Assembly: GCA_032158295.1 (NCBI GenBank)
Contig: CM063257.1
Coordinates: 15,158,332 to 15,222,331 of the forward strand
DNA from: Pycnopodia helianthoides
Taxonomy: Eukaryota; Echinodermata; Asteroidea; Forcipulatida; Asteriidae
DNA length: 64,000 nucleotides
Direction: 5' to 3'
Below are positions 1 to 12,309 of this stretch, in pieces. Position numbers and translations under genes: made by a program. The notes beneath the pieces were generated by a model. It saw nothing but the letters and a program-made list of their open reading frames with translations. It was not told where the DNA came from and did not search any database. The first letter of the stretch is position 1. Each line of letters starts with the position of its first letter.

Positions 1-480
1 ACTCTTTGAACTGCGCGCCATACGCACAGAAAGTTCTCACGCATTGTAATTAAGCCACGCCCCTAAAATTCGGCGAGAGCAAAATTGGTTTGCACATTAC
101 TGTTACAAAACAGCTCAGAATCACATATTTATATGCTTATCTTTGAACTTTCTAGAAAATCATGTTATTTCGTCCACAGTGCGAGACCCATTGTTTGTAT
201 CAGTCATCGACCATTCTTTCGTTACATCTGTACTGTCCATTGTTGGACACTTGCACTTGAAACAGGAAAAAAGGACGCAAAACCACCAACTCCGGTTACC
301 TGGCAAAGACATTTCAAATCGCCACCAAGGAATTATTTCACATTTTCTATTTCCTTGCCATTTACTTCTACCGACGTAAGTGAGTTAAATTAATTTTTCA
401 GTTTCTTCAGGGCATTTTGAACACATACTCTGGGCATTGTACTATGACAATAGATAATTACCACACTCAGATGCACATGA
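1..480. other. No recognisable gene or repeat
   Basis: Two short overlapping open frames here look like chance frames. They have no domain signature and no convincing splice context. I see no repeat shared with the rest of the window. Confidence 0.4.
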
Positions 481-487
481 CCTTTCT

Positions 488-625
488 CCCCCCCCCAAAA
501 AAAAAAATAAAATAAAATAAAAATAAAAATAAATAAATAAATAAATAAAAATAAATAAATAAATAAAATAAAAAATAAATAAAGTAAATAAATAAATAAA
601 AGAAGAAAAAAACAAATATATATAA
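488..625. repeat. C9 run followed by A-rich (AAATA/AAAT)n tract
   Basis: Nine C are followed by about 130 bases of A with interspersed T in AAAT/AAATA periods. Very similar C-run plus A/T tails occur after the LINE near 3026-3080 and near 14535-14590. This may therefore be the tail of a decayed retroelement, but no coding part is visible upstream. Confidence 0.8.
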
Positions 626-979
626 TAATTAATGAAAGTAACTGATATTATGTTTCTTAGTTCGTGGCCTAGTTTCTTCTCCAAAAAGTTAGATTTTTGT
701 CTTTGTCGTCAGGGAAGAGATGAGCTTTTAATTGATTGCTAAGAATCTGAACCTAGTGGGTTTTGAGGGACTTGTAAGCCCCGTTATAGTTGCCATCCAG
801 AGTGAACATTTCACATGATTCATTAGGGTGATTCCGTCTGTTAATTACTTTATATGCTCTAGAAAGTGTCTTGTACTTCTGAGACATCTCAGTGTATGCA
901 CTGTCCGTTATATAATGAGGATCCATAAGAAAAATGATTTCATCAATGTCTTCACAATTTGGCTCATCTTTTTTTTATC

Positions 980-992
980 ATAAAATGATTCA
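980..992. repeat. Target-site duplication, left copy, of the LINE
   Basis: The 13 bases ATAAAATGATTCA recur exactly at 3076-3088, immediately after the A-rich tail of the LINE. Removing everything between the two copies leaves an uninterrupted locus, as expected for target-primed reverse transcription. Confidence 0.8.
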
Positions 993-3075
993 TGATTTTA
1001 TTTTAAAAGTCCTGGATCGCTTTAACTTTGGCCCATCCATTCAAAACTGGGTTAAGTTGTTTTATAACCAAGCCTCCTCATCAGTACTAGTCAACGGGTT
1101 TTTATCTGAATCTTTTAATATCGAAAGAGGTTGCAGACAAGGGGACGGGTTAAGCCCATATTTGTTTCTTCTTTGTGCAGAAGTACTGTCTATGATGTTA
1201 TGTAACGATGAGGGCGTTAAGGGAATTAAGATAGGGGACGCTGAATACTGTATTTCGCAATACGCTGACGACACTGCTTTATTCTTGAGCAGTTCCGAAC
1301 CTTCCATGCGCTCTGCCTTTAAAAATCTAGACTTGTTTGCAAGTATTTCTGGATTAAGAGTTAATATTGACAAAACGAACGCTATCTGGATTGGTTCGAA
1401 GAAGAACAGTGTCGATAAGCTTTGTAAGGAGATTAATGTTAACTGGGTGGATGTTAAAGGGGCTTTCAAAGTGCTGGGTGTGGAATTCTCTACAGATTTA
1501 AATTCTATGATTTTGCTTAACTACAATAAGGTGATTTTATCATTGCGTAATCAGATTGCCATGTGGTCTAAACGTAATCTTACTGTTCTCGGAAGAGTGA
1601 CAGTTGTCAAATCATTGCTTTTATCGAAACTGACTTTCCTTATTCTGTCACTCCCTAATCCCCCTAATAACGTGATAAAAGACCTTAACACTATGTTCTT
1701 CAATTTCATCTGGAAAGGTAACGATCGTATTTCTAGGAATCAAATGATTCAAGACTATAGTCAGGGAGGTTTAAGAATGGTGGATGTAGGACTTTACATC
1801 GAGGCCCTGAAAGTCACCTGGATTCGTAGACTCTTGGTTACAAAATGTTCTGGCTGGGCCGCACTTTCTCGTATAATTTTAAACATGCCTAATTTGGGTC
1901 TTTTGGAAGGCGGGCCTGCCCACAAACACAATCCCTTATACAACAACCAGTTCTGGAATGATGTTCTCAATGCATGGTCCTCCTTTACTCGGCTACATAT
2001 TCCCACCTCTAAAAATGATTTAATTATGTGTTCTCTTTGGTTTAACACACACATACAAGTGGGAAAGAAGTGTATTTATTATAAGCACTGGGAGTCCGCT
2101 GGAGTCAAATTCATTTGCGATCTTCTGGACGACCAGGGGAATTTTCTTTCTTTTCACAATTTCAAAAAAAGGTTTAGTGTTCGGACTAATTTTTTGGAAT
2201 ACGGTGCGGTCGTCAGGGCTATTAAGTCCTCCTTTCAAGAATTATTTTTGCTAGATGTCGATGTTATCGTTCGTCCATTTATACCTTTCAACTTCTATAC
2301 AATTTTAAAAGACAAAAAAGGTTCTAGAAGAATCTACGATACTTTAACCTCAGGCAGAAAAGTTGTCCGTAAATTTATCACTAAGTGGGAAGATATTTTG
2401 AATATTAATTATGATATGTCTACTTGGTATCAGGTTTACAGAATTCCTTTCAACTGTACTGTTGACACGAAGTTGAGATGGTTCTAATTTAGAATCATTC
2501 ATAGAATTTTAGGCTCTAAGTCTTTTTTGTATAAAATTTATAAGTCGGATTCAGATCTATGTACTTTTTGTGAAAGTGAGGTTGAGACCCTGTTTCATCT
2601 GTTCTGCCATTGTGCCATAACCGTTTCATTCTGGATTTCAGTTTTTACATGGGTCAAGGAAAAAACTGGCATTAAAATTACCATAGATAACGAGCTCTTG
2701 CTTTTTGGTAAAACAAACGCTCAATGGAAGAGCCTGAATCTTTTTCTTTTGATTTGCCGGTTTCATATATACAAAATGAAAATGAACGAGAGATGTCCGT
2801 CTCTACTTCTCCTGAAAAACGACTTTAAAAGGTTTTTCGTTATGGAAAAATTTATGTATGCCTCTAACGGCAATATTTCCAACTTTTTTACAAAATGGGG
2901 TGTATTTTCAGCACTGTGCCAAGAGTAATGTTTTTGTTTGTATTTTGGGTGTTTTTTGTAAATTTATATTTTACAATTTGTTGTATGTAATTCCGCTGTG
3001 ATTTAATTGATCAATAAATGAGTATCCCCCCCCCCGGATCATAAAAATAAATAAATAAATAAAAAAATAAAAAAA
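993..3075 (+). mobile_element. 5'-truncated non-LTR retrotransposon (LINE)
   Basis: A 2.08-kb insertion bounded by a 13-bp target-site duplication (980-992 and 3076-3088). It starts abruptly inside the reverse-transcriptase domain, so the 5' UTR, any ORF1, the endonuclease and the first RT blocks are missing. Truncation of this kind is typical of LINEs. It ends with an AATAAA-containing 3' UTR (about 3012-3017), a C run and an A-rich AAAT tail. The open frame upstream of 993 is host DNA that happens to be in frame. The insertion is on the plus strand and is probably fairly young, because the TSD is perfect and only one nonsense change is evident. Confidence 0.9.
994..2928 (+). pseudogene. LINE reverse transcriptase and C-terminal Cys/His region, one in-frame stop
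   Basis: Reverse transcriptase of a LINE (L1/Tx1-like in style) that would copy its own mRNA at a nicked chromosomal target. Visible motifs are GCRQGD with downstream LSPYLF (about 1129-1170), the catalytic YADD at 1261-1272, and the thumb region. A second segment in the same frame (from about 2527) carries CTFCE and later HLFCHC, the C-terminal zinc-knuckle-like motif of these proteins. The two segments are separated by one TAA at 2485-2487, where a sense codon is expected. The reading frame is otherwise continuous from the truncation point to the stop at 2926-2928. The protein lacks its endonuclease and N-terminal RT blocks, so this copy cannot be autonomous. The exact clade is not certain. 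Confidence 0.9.
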
Positions 3076-3088
3076 ATAAAATGATTCA
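3076..3088. repeat. Target-site duplication, right copy, of the LINE
   Basis: An exact 13-bp repeat of 980-992. It directly follows the A-rich tail. Confidence 0.8.
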
Positions 3089-3561
3089 CTTTCATTAACA
3101 GAGCAGTAAACTTTTGGCCGCTTACGTTTTGAAATTCAAAGCTACTAAGTTTCAAGTCAGGACAACTCAAATGTTTTTGTATCTGTAGTTGTCAAAAACC
3201 TAATAGTTGTAACTTGTTGTTGTTTGTTCTTTTGACGAAATTTTAATAATAATAATAAGTATATTAACATTTTGAACGAGCCGGTATCCATCACAAAAGA
3301 TGCTTATGGCACAGTTAACCGCAAAACAACTCAAAAAATTTTTTTATTAAATAAATATAGAAAGTACCTTTGATTCGGACTGTAATTTTGTCCCCTATCG
3401 CTGTGCTCATATCCCCTGCTGAGGCTCTTGGGGGTTAGCCAATCGTTCAACTTCCCTCTCCAATTATCAGTTGTCTTCCTTACATTTTATGCAACTCCTG
3501 CCCTACTGTATCCAAATCGGTTTGTAACTTTCTACGTTTTCCCTCTCCACTTGTAACTAAT
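3089..3561. other. Unannotated intergenic stretch
   Basis: AT-rich sequence with no open frame of note and no repeat that I can match elsewhere in the window. Confidence 0.3.
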
Positions 3562-3589
3562 CCCCCCCCCTTTTTTTTTTGGGGGGGGG
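3562..3589. repeat. C9-T10-G9 homopolymer hairpin
   Basis: Nine C, ten T and nine G in succession. The C and G blocks are complementary, so the strand could fold into a 9-bp GC stem with a T10 loop. It lies exactly at the outer edge of inverted-duplication arm 1. T-run/G-run pairs also occur at 22132-22154 and 25659-25688. Confidence 0.75.
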
Positions 3590-5654
3590 CTTTCAGTTTT
3601 ATGTTGAATGCTTAGGGAATACATCGAAACACCAAACACATTTTGTGGTGGAACTCATTCGACTTATACTTGTCCAAGATTTCCTCATGCGTCTAGTTCA
3701 ACTTTGAGTCCAACTTATTGAGCGATTGGTCCACATTGAATTTGTCACAGGACATAAGTGTGTCCTATCAAAATTTGCTAAAACTCAGATGGTCAATTTT
3801 CAAATGTGAAATGGCCATGTAGGTCCCCCTATGCATTTTATCATTTTGAACAGGACTAGGTTGTTCACGTGATGTTGAAAACAGTGTTGTAGTCAATACC
3901 AAACAATCCCAGTAAAGAAGACGACAGCATCTTAATAGACCCTTCCCGTGAAATACGTAAATTGCACATCGCGCGTGCGCACTCTCCCTACTGGTTGGCA
4001 AAATGGGTGAACATCGCGCCTTTTTGTATGGGACTGATGGTGGCGTGACGCACACGCTTTTCTGCGTCTGCCTAGCGCACAACTCTATGGCGTGAGCCAA
4101 CCAATAGTGTACGCATGCGTGAATGTAACTAGCATATTTCATAGGAAAGGTCCATTCTTGGGAATGTCAACATCCACATTGTCGACACCTTCAACCTTTC
4201 TTTGTCCATGCAGGAATTTCTTCACCGACGTAGACAGTTGCTTAAACTTTGAATAAATGTGAGTGACTCAAAATGCCGTCATCATGACCACTTTAAAGTA
4301 AATTTCAATTGACTGGAATAGTTGAATAACATTTAAAATTAACTTTCGGGCGGTAACGTTAGTCCTTCGCGGACACACCGAAGAAAAAATTAAAACAATA
4401 TATTCCGTTTTAATTCTTTAGCACATTAAAGTCTTTTTTTTATGAACACTCTTATTTTGTAATTTTTATTTGTTATTTATGTTTTTTTTTTCATATTCTT
4501 TTGTTGTTGATAATATGGTCGTTAGACTGCTGAGGCTTATAGCCACACCTGGCTGTATTCAATCCTGTCTTCTCAAGATGCCGCCTAGATGGCTTGTTTT
4601 ATTGAGTTCAAAGACTCTTTCTCTGATAATTCTGGAAAATTTGAAAAAAACAAAGCAAATAATTATACTTACTATAAAAAGTACAAGGTGTAAGCATGTG
4701 ATTTTGTTGCACTCCTATGTAATCATGCATGTCTTCGACAGAAGGCTTCCAGGTGCGTTGACGGGTTGGAATTTGTTTTATTAGGTCCAGAGCCTCTTAT
4801 CTGATAATTCAGACAACTTTATAGGATTGTATTCACCCCAACATAATTAGCACGCTAATTATAAAATGCACTCTTGAAACAGTACAATTGTATTTATGCG
4901 TGTGTGTTTTTTCTAGTGGCGTCACTTAAGGTGAAGTTTCCATGAGGTAAGAACTTGTCAAAATGTAAATTTTGTTCAAACGATACAATTCACATATGGA
5001 CAATTATCCAACTCAAGTAGAGTTTAAATCAGAAACGTGCATACAGCTCATTTTATTTACTCTTTCTATTATTTTAATGAATAACTATTACAAATAAATC
5101 TAAATAGATTTAGTAATAAAAGATGTTTTGTAACTAGATATTCAAATATTAAAATTGTTACTATTTGTATTATTATTATTATTTGTCATAATTTCTTTTT
5201 GTTTGCACTTACTAAGCTACAAAAGACCAGTATTACCAGTGGTACTCATATAAGTGGACAGGAAGTCATTTCAGATTGTTTATGATTAAGTTTTTTTCTC
5301 TTCAAAACTTCACAGCTTCTTTTGATGTATACTATTTCACTATATTTTAGTAATATTTTGGTTGAATACAGTTGAGCTTGAAAAGTACAATTTACCTTCT
5401 TGCCAGAGGGCGCTGGCCATAAATATTACGCCATCATTGTTGAGTAATTTTGACACAGATGTGCTTGCCCCCTTTGACCCGGAATCAAGGTCATTTCTGA
5501 CTCAAAGGTTTTAGAGTGTAGTGTCTATGGTAAGAGCACGAGACCTTAAGTATGTATTCGTGACAATAAGTTGCTATTTTCTACAATAAATCACAAATCC
5601 ACAAAGCTGAGTACATCAAAATTGTAATAATATACTTGTAACATCTAAACTCAA

Positions 5655-6009
5655 AGACACTGGACACCTATGGTAATTGTCAAAAACTAGTCTTCTCACT
5701 TGGTGTATCTGTGAAAATTTGATCTCAACTGGTCGTCGAAGTTGCGAGATAATAATGGAAGAAAAAAATACCCTTGTCACACGAAGTTGTGTGCTTTCAG
5801 ATGCTTGAGTTCGAGACCTCACGCGTGAGGTCTCAAAACCAATTCAAATATTTTACTGAGAAATAAATTCTTTCTCAAAAACTACGTTACTTCAGAGGGA
5901 GCCGTTTCTCACAATGTTTTATACTATCAACAGCTCTCCATTGCTCGTTACCAAGTAAGGTTTTATGCTAACAATTATTTTGAGTAATTACACACAGTGT
6001 CCAGTGCCT
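5655..6009. mobile_element. 355-bp MITE with TTAA target, private to arm 1
   Basis: Inverted termini AGACACTGGACAC (left) and the complement AGGCACTGGACACTG (right) bound a non-coding 355-bp element. It is flanked by TCAA (5651-5654, one change from TTAA) and TTAA (6010-6013). Arm 2 carries the uninterrupted site with a single TTAA at 58549-58552, so the insertion came after the duplication. A TTAA target points to a piggyBac-type non-autonomous element; the family assignment is inference. Confidence 0.8.
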
Positions 6010-6339
6010 TTAACCATCCAAACCTAACACGGTGTTCTTGCTATAAGGCAAGGAACACTCGAGAGTAGTTTAGACTACGCTTATAAATACGAAGGTGTGG
6101 TTCGATAAATTATGTACAATTGTCTACTTCACAACTAACTGTGGGTTTTAAGCTATTATTAATTATCCTACATTTAGACCATTCACGGTGAATCCAGTGT
6201 ACTTTTCAATGATGCGCCTGCCAGTAGTACGATCCCATGTGTTGATTGTATCTAATTATGTATCAAGTCAACGCTCCTAATGTGTGACCATTCTATATCG
6301 ACTACGTGGTTTTGAACAGCGGCGCCCTCTTAAACCGGC

Positions 6340-6412
6340 AGGGTATTGGCCGGGCGATAAAGGACCGAGACGAATGTGAGGTCTTTTATCGCGCGGCGAC
6401 GGCCCTGCAACG
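6340..6412. repeat. GC-rich imperfect hairpin conserved in both arms
   Basis: GCGATAAAGGACC (around 6354) pairs with GGTCTTTTATCGC (around 6381), and flanking GC-rich bases extend the stem to nearly 30 imperfect pairs. The same structure is present at 58154-58226 in arm 2, so it predates the duplication. It may be the remnant of a small foldback element. Confidence 0.65.
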
Positions 6413-7993
6413 TTTTATACGGGCGTTTAGGACCGAGTCACCACTCTCTTATTCCCAAACATAATCTTTCCGTTAAAACATAAAAAGATTATAAAAAAAA
6501 CTAACAGTTTAGCCTCAGCTCGCCTCGATTCTGCGTTGAATATCTATGCATGGTAAGTTTAGAACTTACGCTCCAAACTATCCTAAGGCAAGTTTCAAAA
6601 ATGCCACCTACCAACTTAAAGTGGGGCGTGAAATGTGCTCTCCATGCATACATTGTTAGCGCCCTACTTCGGCTCAATATCCCCAGGCCATGTTTAAACA
6701 CTCCTTACCGTGATTAGATCGCACGTTTAACATGACCATGTGATCTCTTCTCGAGCAATCAGAATGGATAAACTGTCCCAGATATTTATGAATAACAGAT
6801 GAAGAATTATGCCAACCTGCAATATAGTTTCTTTCGGTGATTGTATCACCCTTACACAGTTGTGCCACCACACACAGTTCAAAGGTTAATACAGTTTAAA
6901 GTTTAACAGTAGACCTAGTCAATTGTTAACATCCACTGTGATTTGAATGATAGATATGCCAACCTGCAGGATGATACAAACAATTTACACAAAACTACGT
7001 AAGACTAAAATGGCCTACTAACTGACATATAACCCAATGTTTTTGATATGAATTACAGATTCAAACACATCCAACGAAAAACACAATAGTGGAAAATCAC
7101 ACAACATCTTTCTGGATTGTAAGGTAATTGTAAAGCGAGTCACCATAGAATCGCACTTCATTCCCCGCATGCATGCAATTCTTTTTGGTACCACATACTT
7201 ACTACGGGGTCAAAAGTGAAGGGATCCGGGGAGGCGCCCATGCATTACGTGTGATATGAAAAGAAATCGCTCCCGCGTCATTAAGGGTGCGCCATGCTTC
7301 TGGATTACATTACTTGTACTTCCTCAAGATAATGTTTCCATTATATCCTTTGTGCAGTTTGATGTCAATTTGCTAATTTGAATAATTTATAAGTAATTTG
7401 CAAAGTTATTATTTAAACACCAACTAAACTATATAACTATACAACTCGACAATGCAACTGCGTAAAAGACCCAAGTTTGGCTTTTTAAAATGCAAAACGA
7501 ACAGGTTTCGTAACAGCCCCTTGTCCTTCCTCACCAAGTTTCTGAACATTTAAATTACTGTTCCAGCTGTTACTCTGTTTATCTATTTTTGTATATTTAT
7601 ATGTTTATACTTTTTTCATATATAATACATTTTTTTGGGAGATACATTCTTTGTACTTTGATTATCCCACTTTATTCATTTTTGCTTTTCATAATGTTCT
7701 TTTTTTTCATTGTAATGTTTTTTAAAGATTGTAACTTATGTCGCAATTCAGCGGTATGCTGCTATGATATTTTAAATAAATAAACCATGATTAATAACTT
7801 TAAAATTTCAAGCTACGTAGCCCGAACATTTTTTTCTGAACGGTAAAGAAAGGGTTATAATTGGCAAACCTGCACTGAAATAATGATCTATTTAGGTATT
7901 GGATTAGTACTAAATGTTGGTAAGTTAATAATTGTAATATATATATGATAAGGACACTTCAACTTTTCAAAACGAGTTTACACGTTTTTTCGC

Positions 7994-8720
7994 TTAGTTG
8001 TTTTTCAGACTCTTGATCTCGTCCTGGTTAAGGAGACGATCAAAAACCATAAGATTGTTGTATGCAGCAGAACCACTCCAATCTTTAGATAAACGCACCA
8101 GGTAGCATGTGTTGGACATACCCAAGTACAGCCTAGTACAACCATCACCCTCAACACCACCGACCGTATTTTCAATTTTATTCTCATGCTTAAATTCTCC
8201 GTCAACGTAAAGCTTCAAACCTCCACTTCCTTCTGATTCATTTCGATGGTTATAGCCAAGTGAAACCACCTATCTAAAGGGATTTTTGTTTTGTGATATT
8301 TGCTTTTATAATTAGATTTTTCTGTTTTTGCACAGAATTCAAAAATGTCTTTCCCGCTTTTGTACAGCAGGGCAATACCTCTGGCAAAAAATGTTTCTCC
8401 GCCAGAGCTGATGTAGTATCTCTCTCCGGTGAAACCTGATGACGTATTTATCTTGAGCCATAAAGACCAAGTCATATTTTCACAGAGACCCGGGTCAGAG
8501 ATACAGGTGTCATTAAAGTCACCAAGGTCTAAGTATGAGCCTGCCTGAGTATACACAGCGCATGCGTGATCAGCTACGTCAGGACCAGGAACCACCTTCA
8601 CAAGGCTTGTCTTTCCTTTTATATCATACTCAGTGCTGTTGACCGTAACAGCGTCGCACTCTCCTGGGTTGCCATCTCGGTGAAGCGATCGCTTGAGAAT
8701 GATGTGCTTTCCAAGGGGAT
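7994..8720 (-). pseudogene. LamG/concanavalin-like domain exon (terminal exon), 1-nt frameshift
   Basis: The exon encodes about 240 residues of a laminin-G/pentraxin-like jelly-roll domain, of the kind found on secreted or cell-surface adhesion and recognition proteins. Recognisable pieces are SYLDLGDF, MTWSLWLKI, DRWFHLAITIE, LKLYVDG and a C-terminal FDRLLNQDEIKSL. On the minus strand an acceptor (TTACCATTAG) precedes base 8720, the phase is 1, and a stop lies at 7994-7996. The frame breaks near 8215-8220: a GTTT run is one T shorter than GTTTT in the arm-2 copy, giving an immediate stop unless the base is a sequencing loss. Its 5' exon is probably 12076-12301. It is either a recent pseudogene or a gene with an assembly error. 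Confidence 0.75.
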
Positions 8721-8779
8721 CTAATGGTAAGTTGCAATGAAAGAAATAATTCAAACAATCACTTTGAATTCATTATATT

Positions 8780-10830
8780 GAAATCAATAGTCGGATACAG
8801 CGGCGTAGCCAGGAGGGAGGGGGCCGGGGGGGGGCACATGCCCTCTAAAAAAAGGTGCCCCCACGAACAAAATCGCGGTAGTGCTCACTAAACTAAAACT
8901 AAACCAGACTTGAAGTGTTTGTGAAAACAAACACTAGGTATTCGGGTATCGCTGGGGTCAGTGTTGTGCCAACACTAGAGCTATTTCATTCAGTTGAAGT
9001 TTGGTGCTATTACTGTTTTGTTGATGCCTAACAAGCTACATACTGTCTTTTGCAAAAGTCTCAAAAAGCACGCATGGACGGCTGTTTTAGAGACTAACAA
9101 AATCAGGTTGCGTAAACCTTGATCGAGATCAGAGTACAAGCACGTTTGATGGACTTTGAACCCTGTGGTCAATGGAGCGGAACAGCCAGCTACAGTGATT
9201 TTGCATTATGCACGACAAACGTAGGCTTTAACGTCCGATTTCGTCCAGAAGTTAAGGTCACATTAAAAAAAAAAAAAAGCACCAAACTTGACCCCATTTA
9301 ATTTTGACTTCCGGTTCAAACCGGAAGTTAAACATTTAGGAAATTAATATCTTAAATACAACTATACTTTTGAGCATGATTCTTGTATCAGGTTGTAGAA
9401 CGTTAAGTTTGCTCAAACTTTTGCACAGACATAACAATGTTTTAATCTTTACATCTGGTCGAAAAAAGACGGTAAAGCGCACGTTTAAGTTGAACCGCAT
9501 TGACAACGCACGATAGTGTAAGAATCCATGTAAACATACGCTGTACCTGTACAGCCACGTGTACATTGCACGTGTAGGTTTTTTTTACGTCGGTATTGCA
9601 CTGAACAGCTACATGTTGGAATACATCGTCGCTCCATGTTTCATTGTATATTGCACACCCAATAGTCCGTCTATATATATTTTTTTAAATCATAACTCAT
9701 GAACCACATGTTGTATTTTTACAATCTACACATCATCGGACAGGTCGTTAAAAGTTCAACAAACGCTACACATATCATGACCCATTTAACATTTACTTCC
9801 AGTTCATACGGGAAGTTGAAAACTTTCAGAAACGCTGTCTCAAAAAGTATTAATCATTTCAGCATAATGTTTGCATTAAGTTGTAGATCTGTGATCCTGC
9901 TAAAACTTTTGCACAGATTTGACAACATTTTGGTCTTTACATCCAGTCGAATCAGGTATTAAAGGTATTATACAGGATTGGTAGAGCTAACAAAATAGTC
10001 GCAGATAGTGTTCATGTTTTGTGTAATTCAACATATGCATGAACAAACAAACCTGTGAAAGTTTGAGCTCAAAATGTCAATATTTTGTGGTTTCTGCCCT
10101 GACCACATGGTAGGTCGGATCGGGCTAAAAATTGGTGTGCATCCATTGCTCATTAGGACCTACAAGCACAGCAATTTTTATCAAAATCAGAAGACATGAG
10201 GTAAAAAAGTGCGTTGGTCTGACATGGAATGACCCATATGCAAACGCATTACTTCGGGAAATCGCCGTGTAGCAAACAAAAAAACTTTGTGGGGATTGCA
10301 ATAGGGCAATAAAGAGAGCTGATGGATGAGAGGCGTAGAAAAGAAAAATTACCCTTTTCATGGCTTTATGACCGTTTTTGGATTTGGGGTCAAGAGCCAA
10401 ATTGAACAATAAACTCATATCATCCCAATTATTATTTTAGCCTAACACACAAAAACAAGGCATAAAGACACAACAAATAAGGTTTAGTATTTTAATATAG
10501 AAAAAAACCGTACAGGGTAAATTATGTTCTTTACGACCAATGCTAACATTTCAAACTTGTTATATAAATCTGAGTACACTTGATCGTTGTGAATTATTTT
10601 GTGACGTCAATATTCGCTTCGCATTCGCATTTTATTCATAAGCCTAACCCCACTTTGACCCTTTTCCCGGTCCAAACAGAAAGTTCAAATATTAAAAATT
10701 ATAACTCCTGAACCACATGTCATAAAGTCATAATCTTTGTGATGTTCGCTAGCTTAATACAGAGCGTTTTATCAAATTAAAACAAAACGGAACAGCTTTG
10801 TGTTTGTTCACAAACACCTAAGGTCTAGCT
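8780..10830. repeat. Modular palindromic repeat block R1
   Basis: Contains several diverged ~140-150 bp modules with an ACTTCCGGTTCAAACCGG-type palindrome (9308-9330, 9795-9815) and phrases such as 'gaaccacatg' and 'tgacccatttaac'. The part before about 9250 runs in the opposite direction to the homologous stretch at 18080-19330; compare the 'gtctctaaaacagccgtccatg' stretch with its complement near 9070. The rest runs forward, like 32640-33480. No coding frame is supported. Short open frames here are chance. Confidence 0.75.
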
Positions 10831-11041
10831 TTTTTTTTTTCTTTCTTTTTTTTTTCTTTTAATGCTTATTCAATTAATTTTTTTTGTAAAAACCATAGAT
10901 ATTTATTGTTTTTTATTAACATTTTTTGAACTGACAATTCTGTGCTATAGCAACCCTAGGCAGCTTAGTGCTTTTGCTTAGTGATGGGTTGTTATTTTAG
11001 TGATGGTGGGCATTTTTGGGGTAGCAAATTATTGAGTCCAG

Positions 11042-11530
11042 TGTTACATATAGTTCCTTGACTCGTTTATTGAAACCAGGCCCGATTGAATCCCCACTCC
11101 GTAATAAAAAAAAGTTGCCGCGATGGAATTCCCACATCTTCTGACACAATCCTGGTGAGAGCACTGCCCCCCTTGTCAAATTTCGTCCAAAACTGGACGA
11201 AATATAATCAAGCACATTAAACCTGGATGTTACACACCCGGCAAGGCGCGGCCCCACGGCCTCCGTATGCGGACGGTTATATACGAGTGTGGATGACCTA
11301 CGCACAGTAGTAGTACGGGCGTCGTGCTCAGTGTGATAGTTAGTGTGTACGGCGTTTTTCGGAGAGAAAACTGCAACCGCCTTGAACACGGCTACTTTGT
11401 ATTCCGAAGTAGAGTTATTCTCTTTCAACAAACTCTTTTTGGTTTGTTTGAGTATTAGACCATACTAACCCATCAATAAAGACATGAACTCAATAAAGCA
11501 AGTTAAAGCACTACAGTGTACATATTAACA
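11042..11530 (+). mobile_element. Possible solo LTR (weak)
   Basis: The stretch starts TGTTACATAT and ends ATATTAACA, a short TG...CA inverted terminus. It has a GC-rich middle with a TATATA at about 11280 and AATAAA signals near 11475 and 11492. I found no target-site duplication and no second copy in the window, so this is only a suggestion. Confidence 0.25.
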
Positions 11531-12075
11531 GAGCACATTTAAATCCCAATTGCTATTCTTACGCATAACATTTTATCAAGATATAACTTATTTCTGATTG
11601 TTGAACCATGAGCAAATATTGTTTCTATTTAGTTGATATTGTCGTGATCATTTACAAAGTGTATTTATTTAGTTATTCTTTTATTTATGTATATATATTT
11701 TTTTTGCTGTTGAAAATAGCACAGTCTTCCCTGCATTGACAAAGATCAATGCAGAGCTTTCTGGTCTCATCGTGTTGTTGGAATATCAATTATTTAAGGC
11801 CTAGGTTTATCTCGATTGCCTTTTTTCTCTCTTTGATATTGATATCTCATCGTTAAATATTATGGACAAACAAGGTCCTTTGTCTGCAAATTTAATATTA
11901 CAACTCTCCTTTTTTCAGCTACGGAAGACATCTATTGTTTCTGCATGTTAATGGTAAGTTTTCACTTACAAAGTGCCGGTCTTTTACCAGCCCTCTGGTA
12001 ACAACAACTCCCAGAATATATCTTTCGAAAACTTGTTATTGGAGGTAGAAGACAATAAATAGTAACTTTACTTAC

Positions 12076-12301
12076 CTTGTATGGGTGATTCTCTGCGACA
12101 GGTTGACCTGAAACTGGAGAATGCCCTTTTCTGTAAAGCTGACAAGTTTTCTCCATCAACTGCAGAGATCAATGTAGAACACACTTCTCCCTTCAGGGGC
12201 AGGACGTAGAAAATCACGGCCAAAGTGAGTGCCAGAATTAGGGAAAAAATATCATGCGACATTTTCTTCACTATCACATCCATGTTTGGTAGAAGTTGCA
12301 A
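12076..12301 (-). CDS. 5' exon with signal-anchor segment, likely first exon of the LamG gene
   Basis: The minus-strand frame opens with possible starts at residues 1, 7 and 14. It then has a hydrophobic stretch (IFSLILALTLAVIFYVLPL) and a short extracellular piece with two cysteines. Basic residues before the hydrophobic core favour a type II signal anchor, but a cleaved signal peptide is possible. The frame runs into a canonical donor (CAAG/GTAAGT) with exon end at 12076 in phase 1. The LamG exon acceptor at 8720 also needs phase 1, giving a continuous reading across a ~3.36-kb intron. The pairing is inferred from phase, strand and distance. No promoter was identified. Confidence 0.6.
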
Positions 12302-12309
12302 AGACCAAA

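Larger units (their letters stand above)
3592..8335. repeat. Arm 1 of a ~4.5-kb inverted duplication (partner 56479-60764)
   Basis: Read in reverse complement, this segment follows arm 2 in the same order over its whole length. Matching blocks include 3592-3720 with 60640-60764, 4535-4640 with 59990-60110, 4780-4870 with 59810-59900, 5400-5520 with 58715-58860, 6020-6415 with 58150-58550, 7320-7440 with 57720-57840, and 7994-8335 with 56479-56819. Divergence is substantial, with many substitutions and indels. Each arm also has private insertions. The inner ends of both arms fall inside LamG-like coding sequence. Confidence 0.85.

Noticed and set aside
10997..11431. 144-codon minus-strand frame as a gene
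   Set aside because: No domain and no splice context. It overlaps a region that looks more like an LTR or other non-coding repeat.
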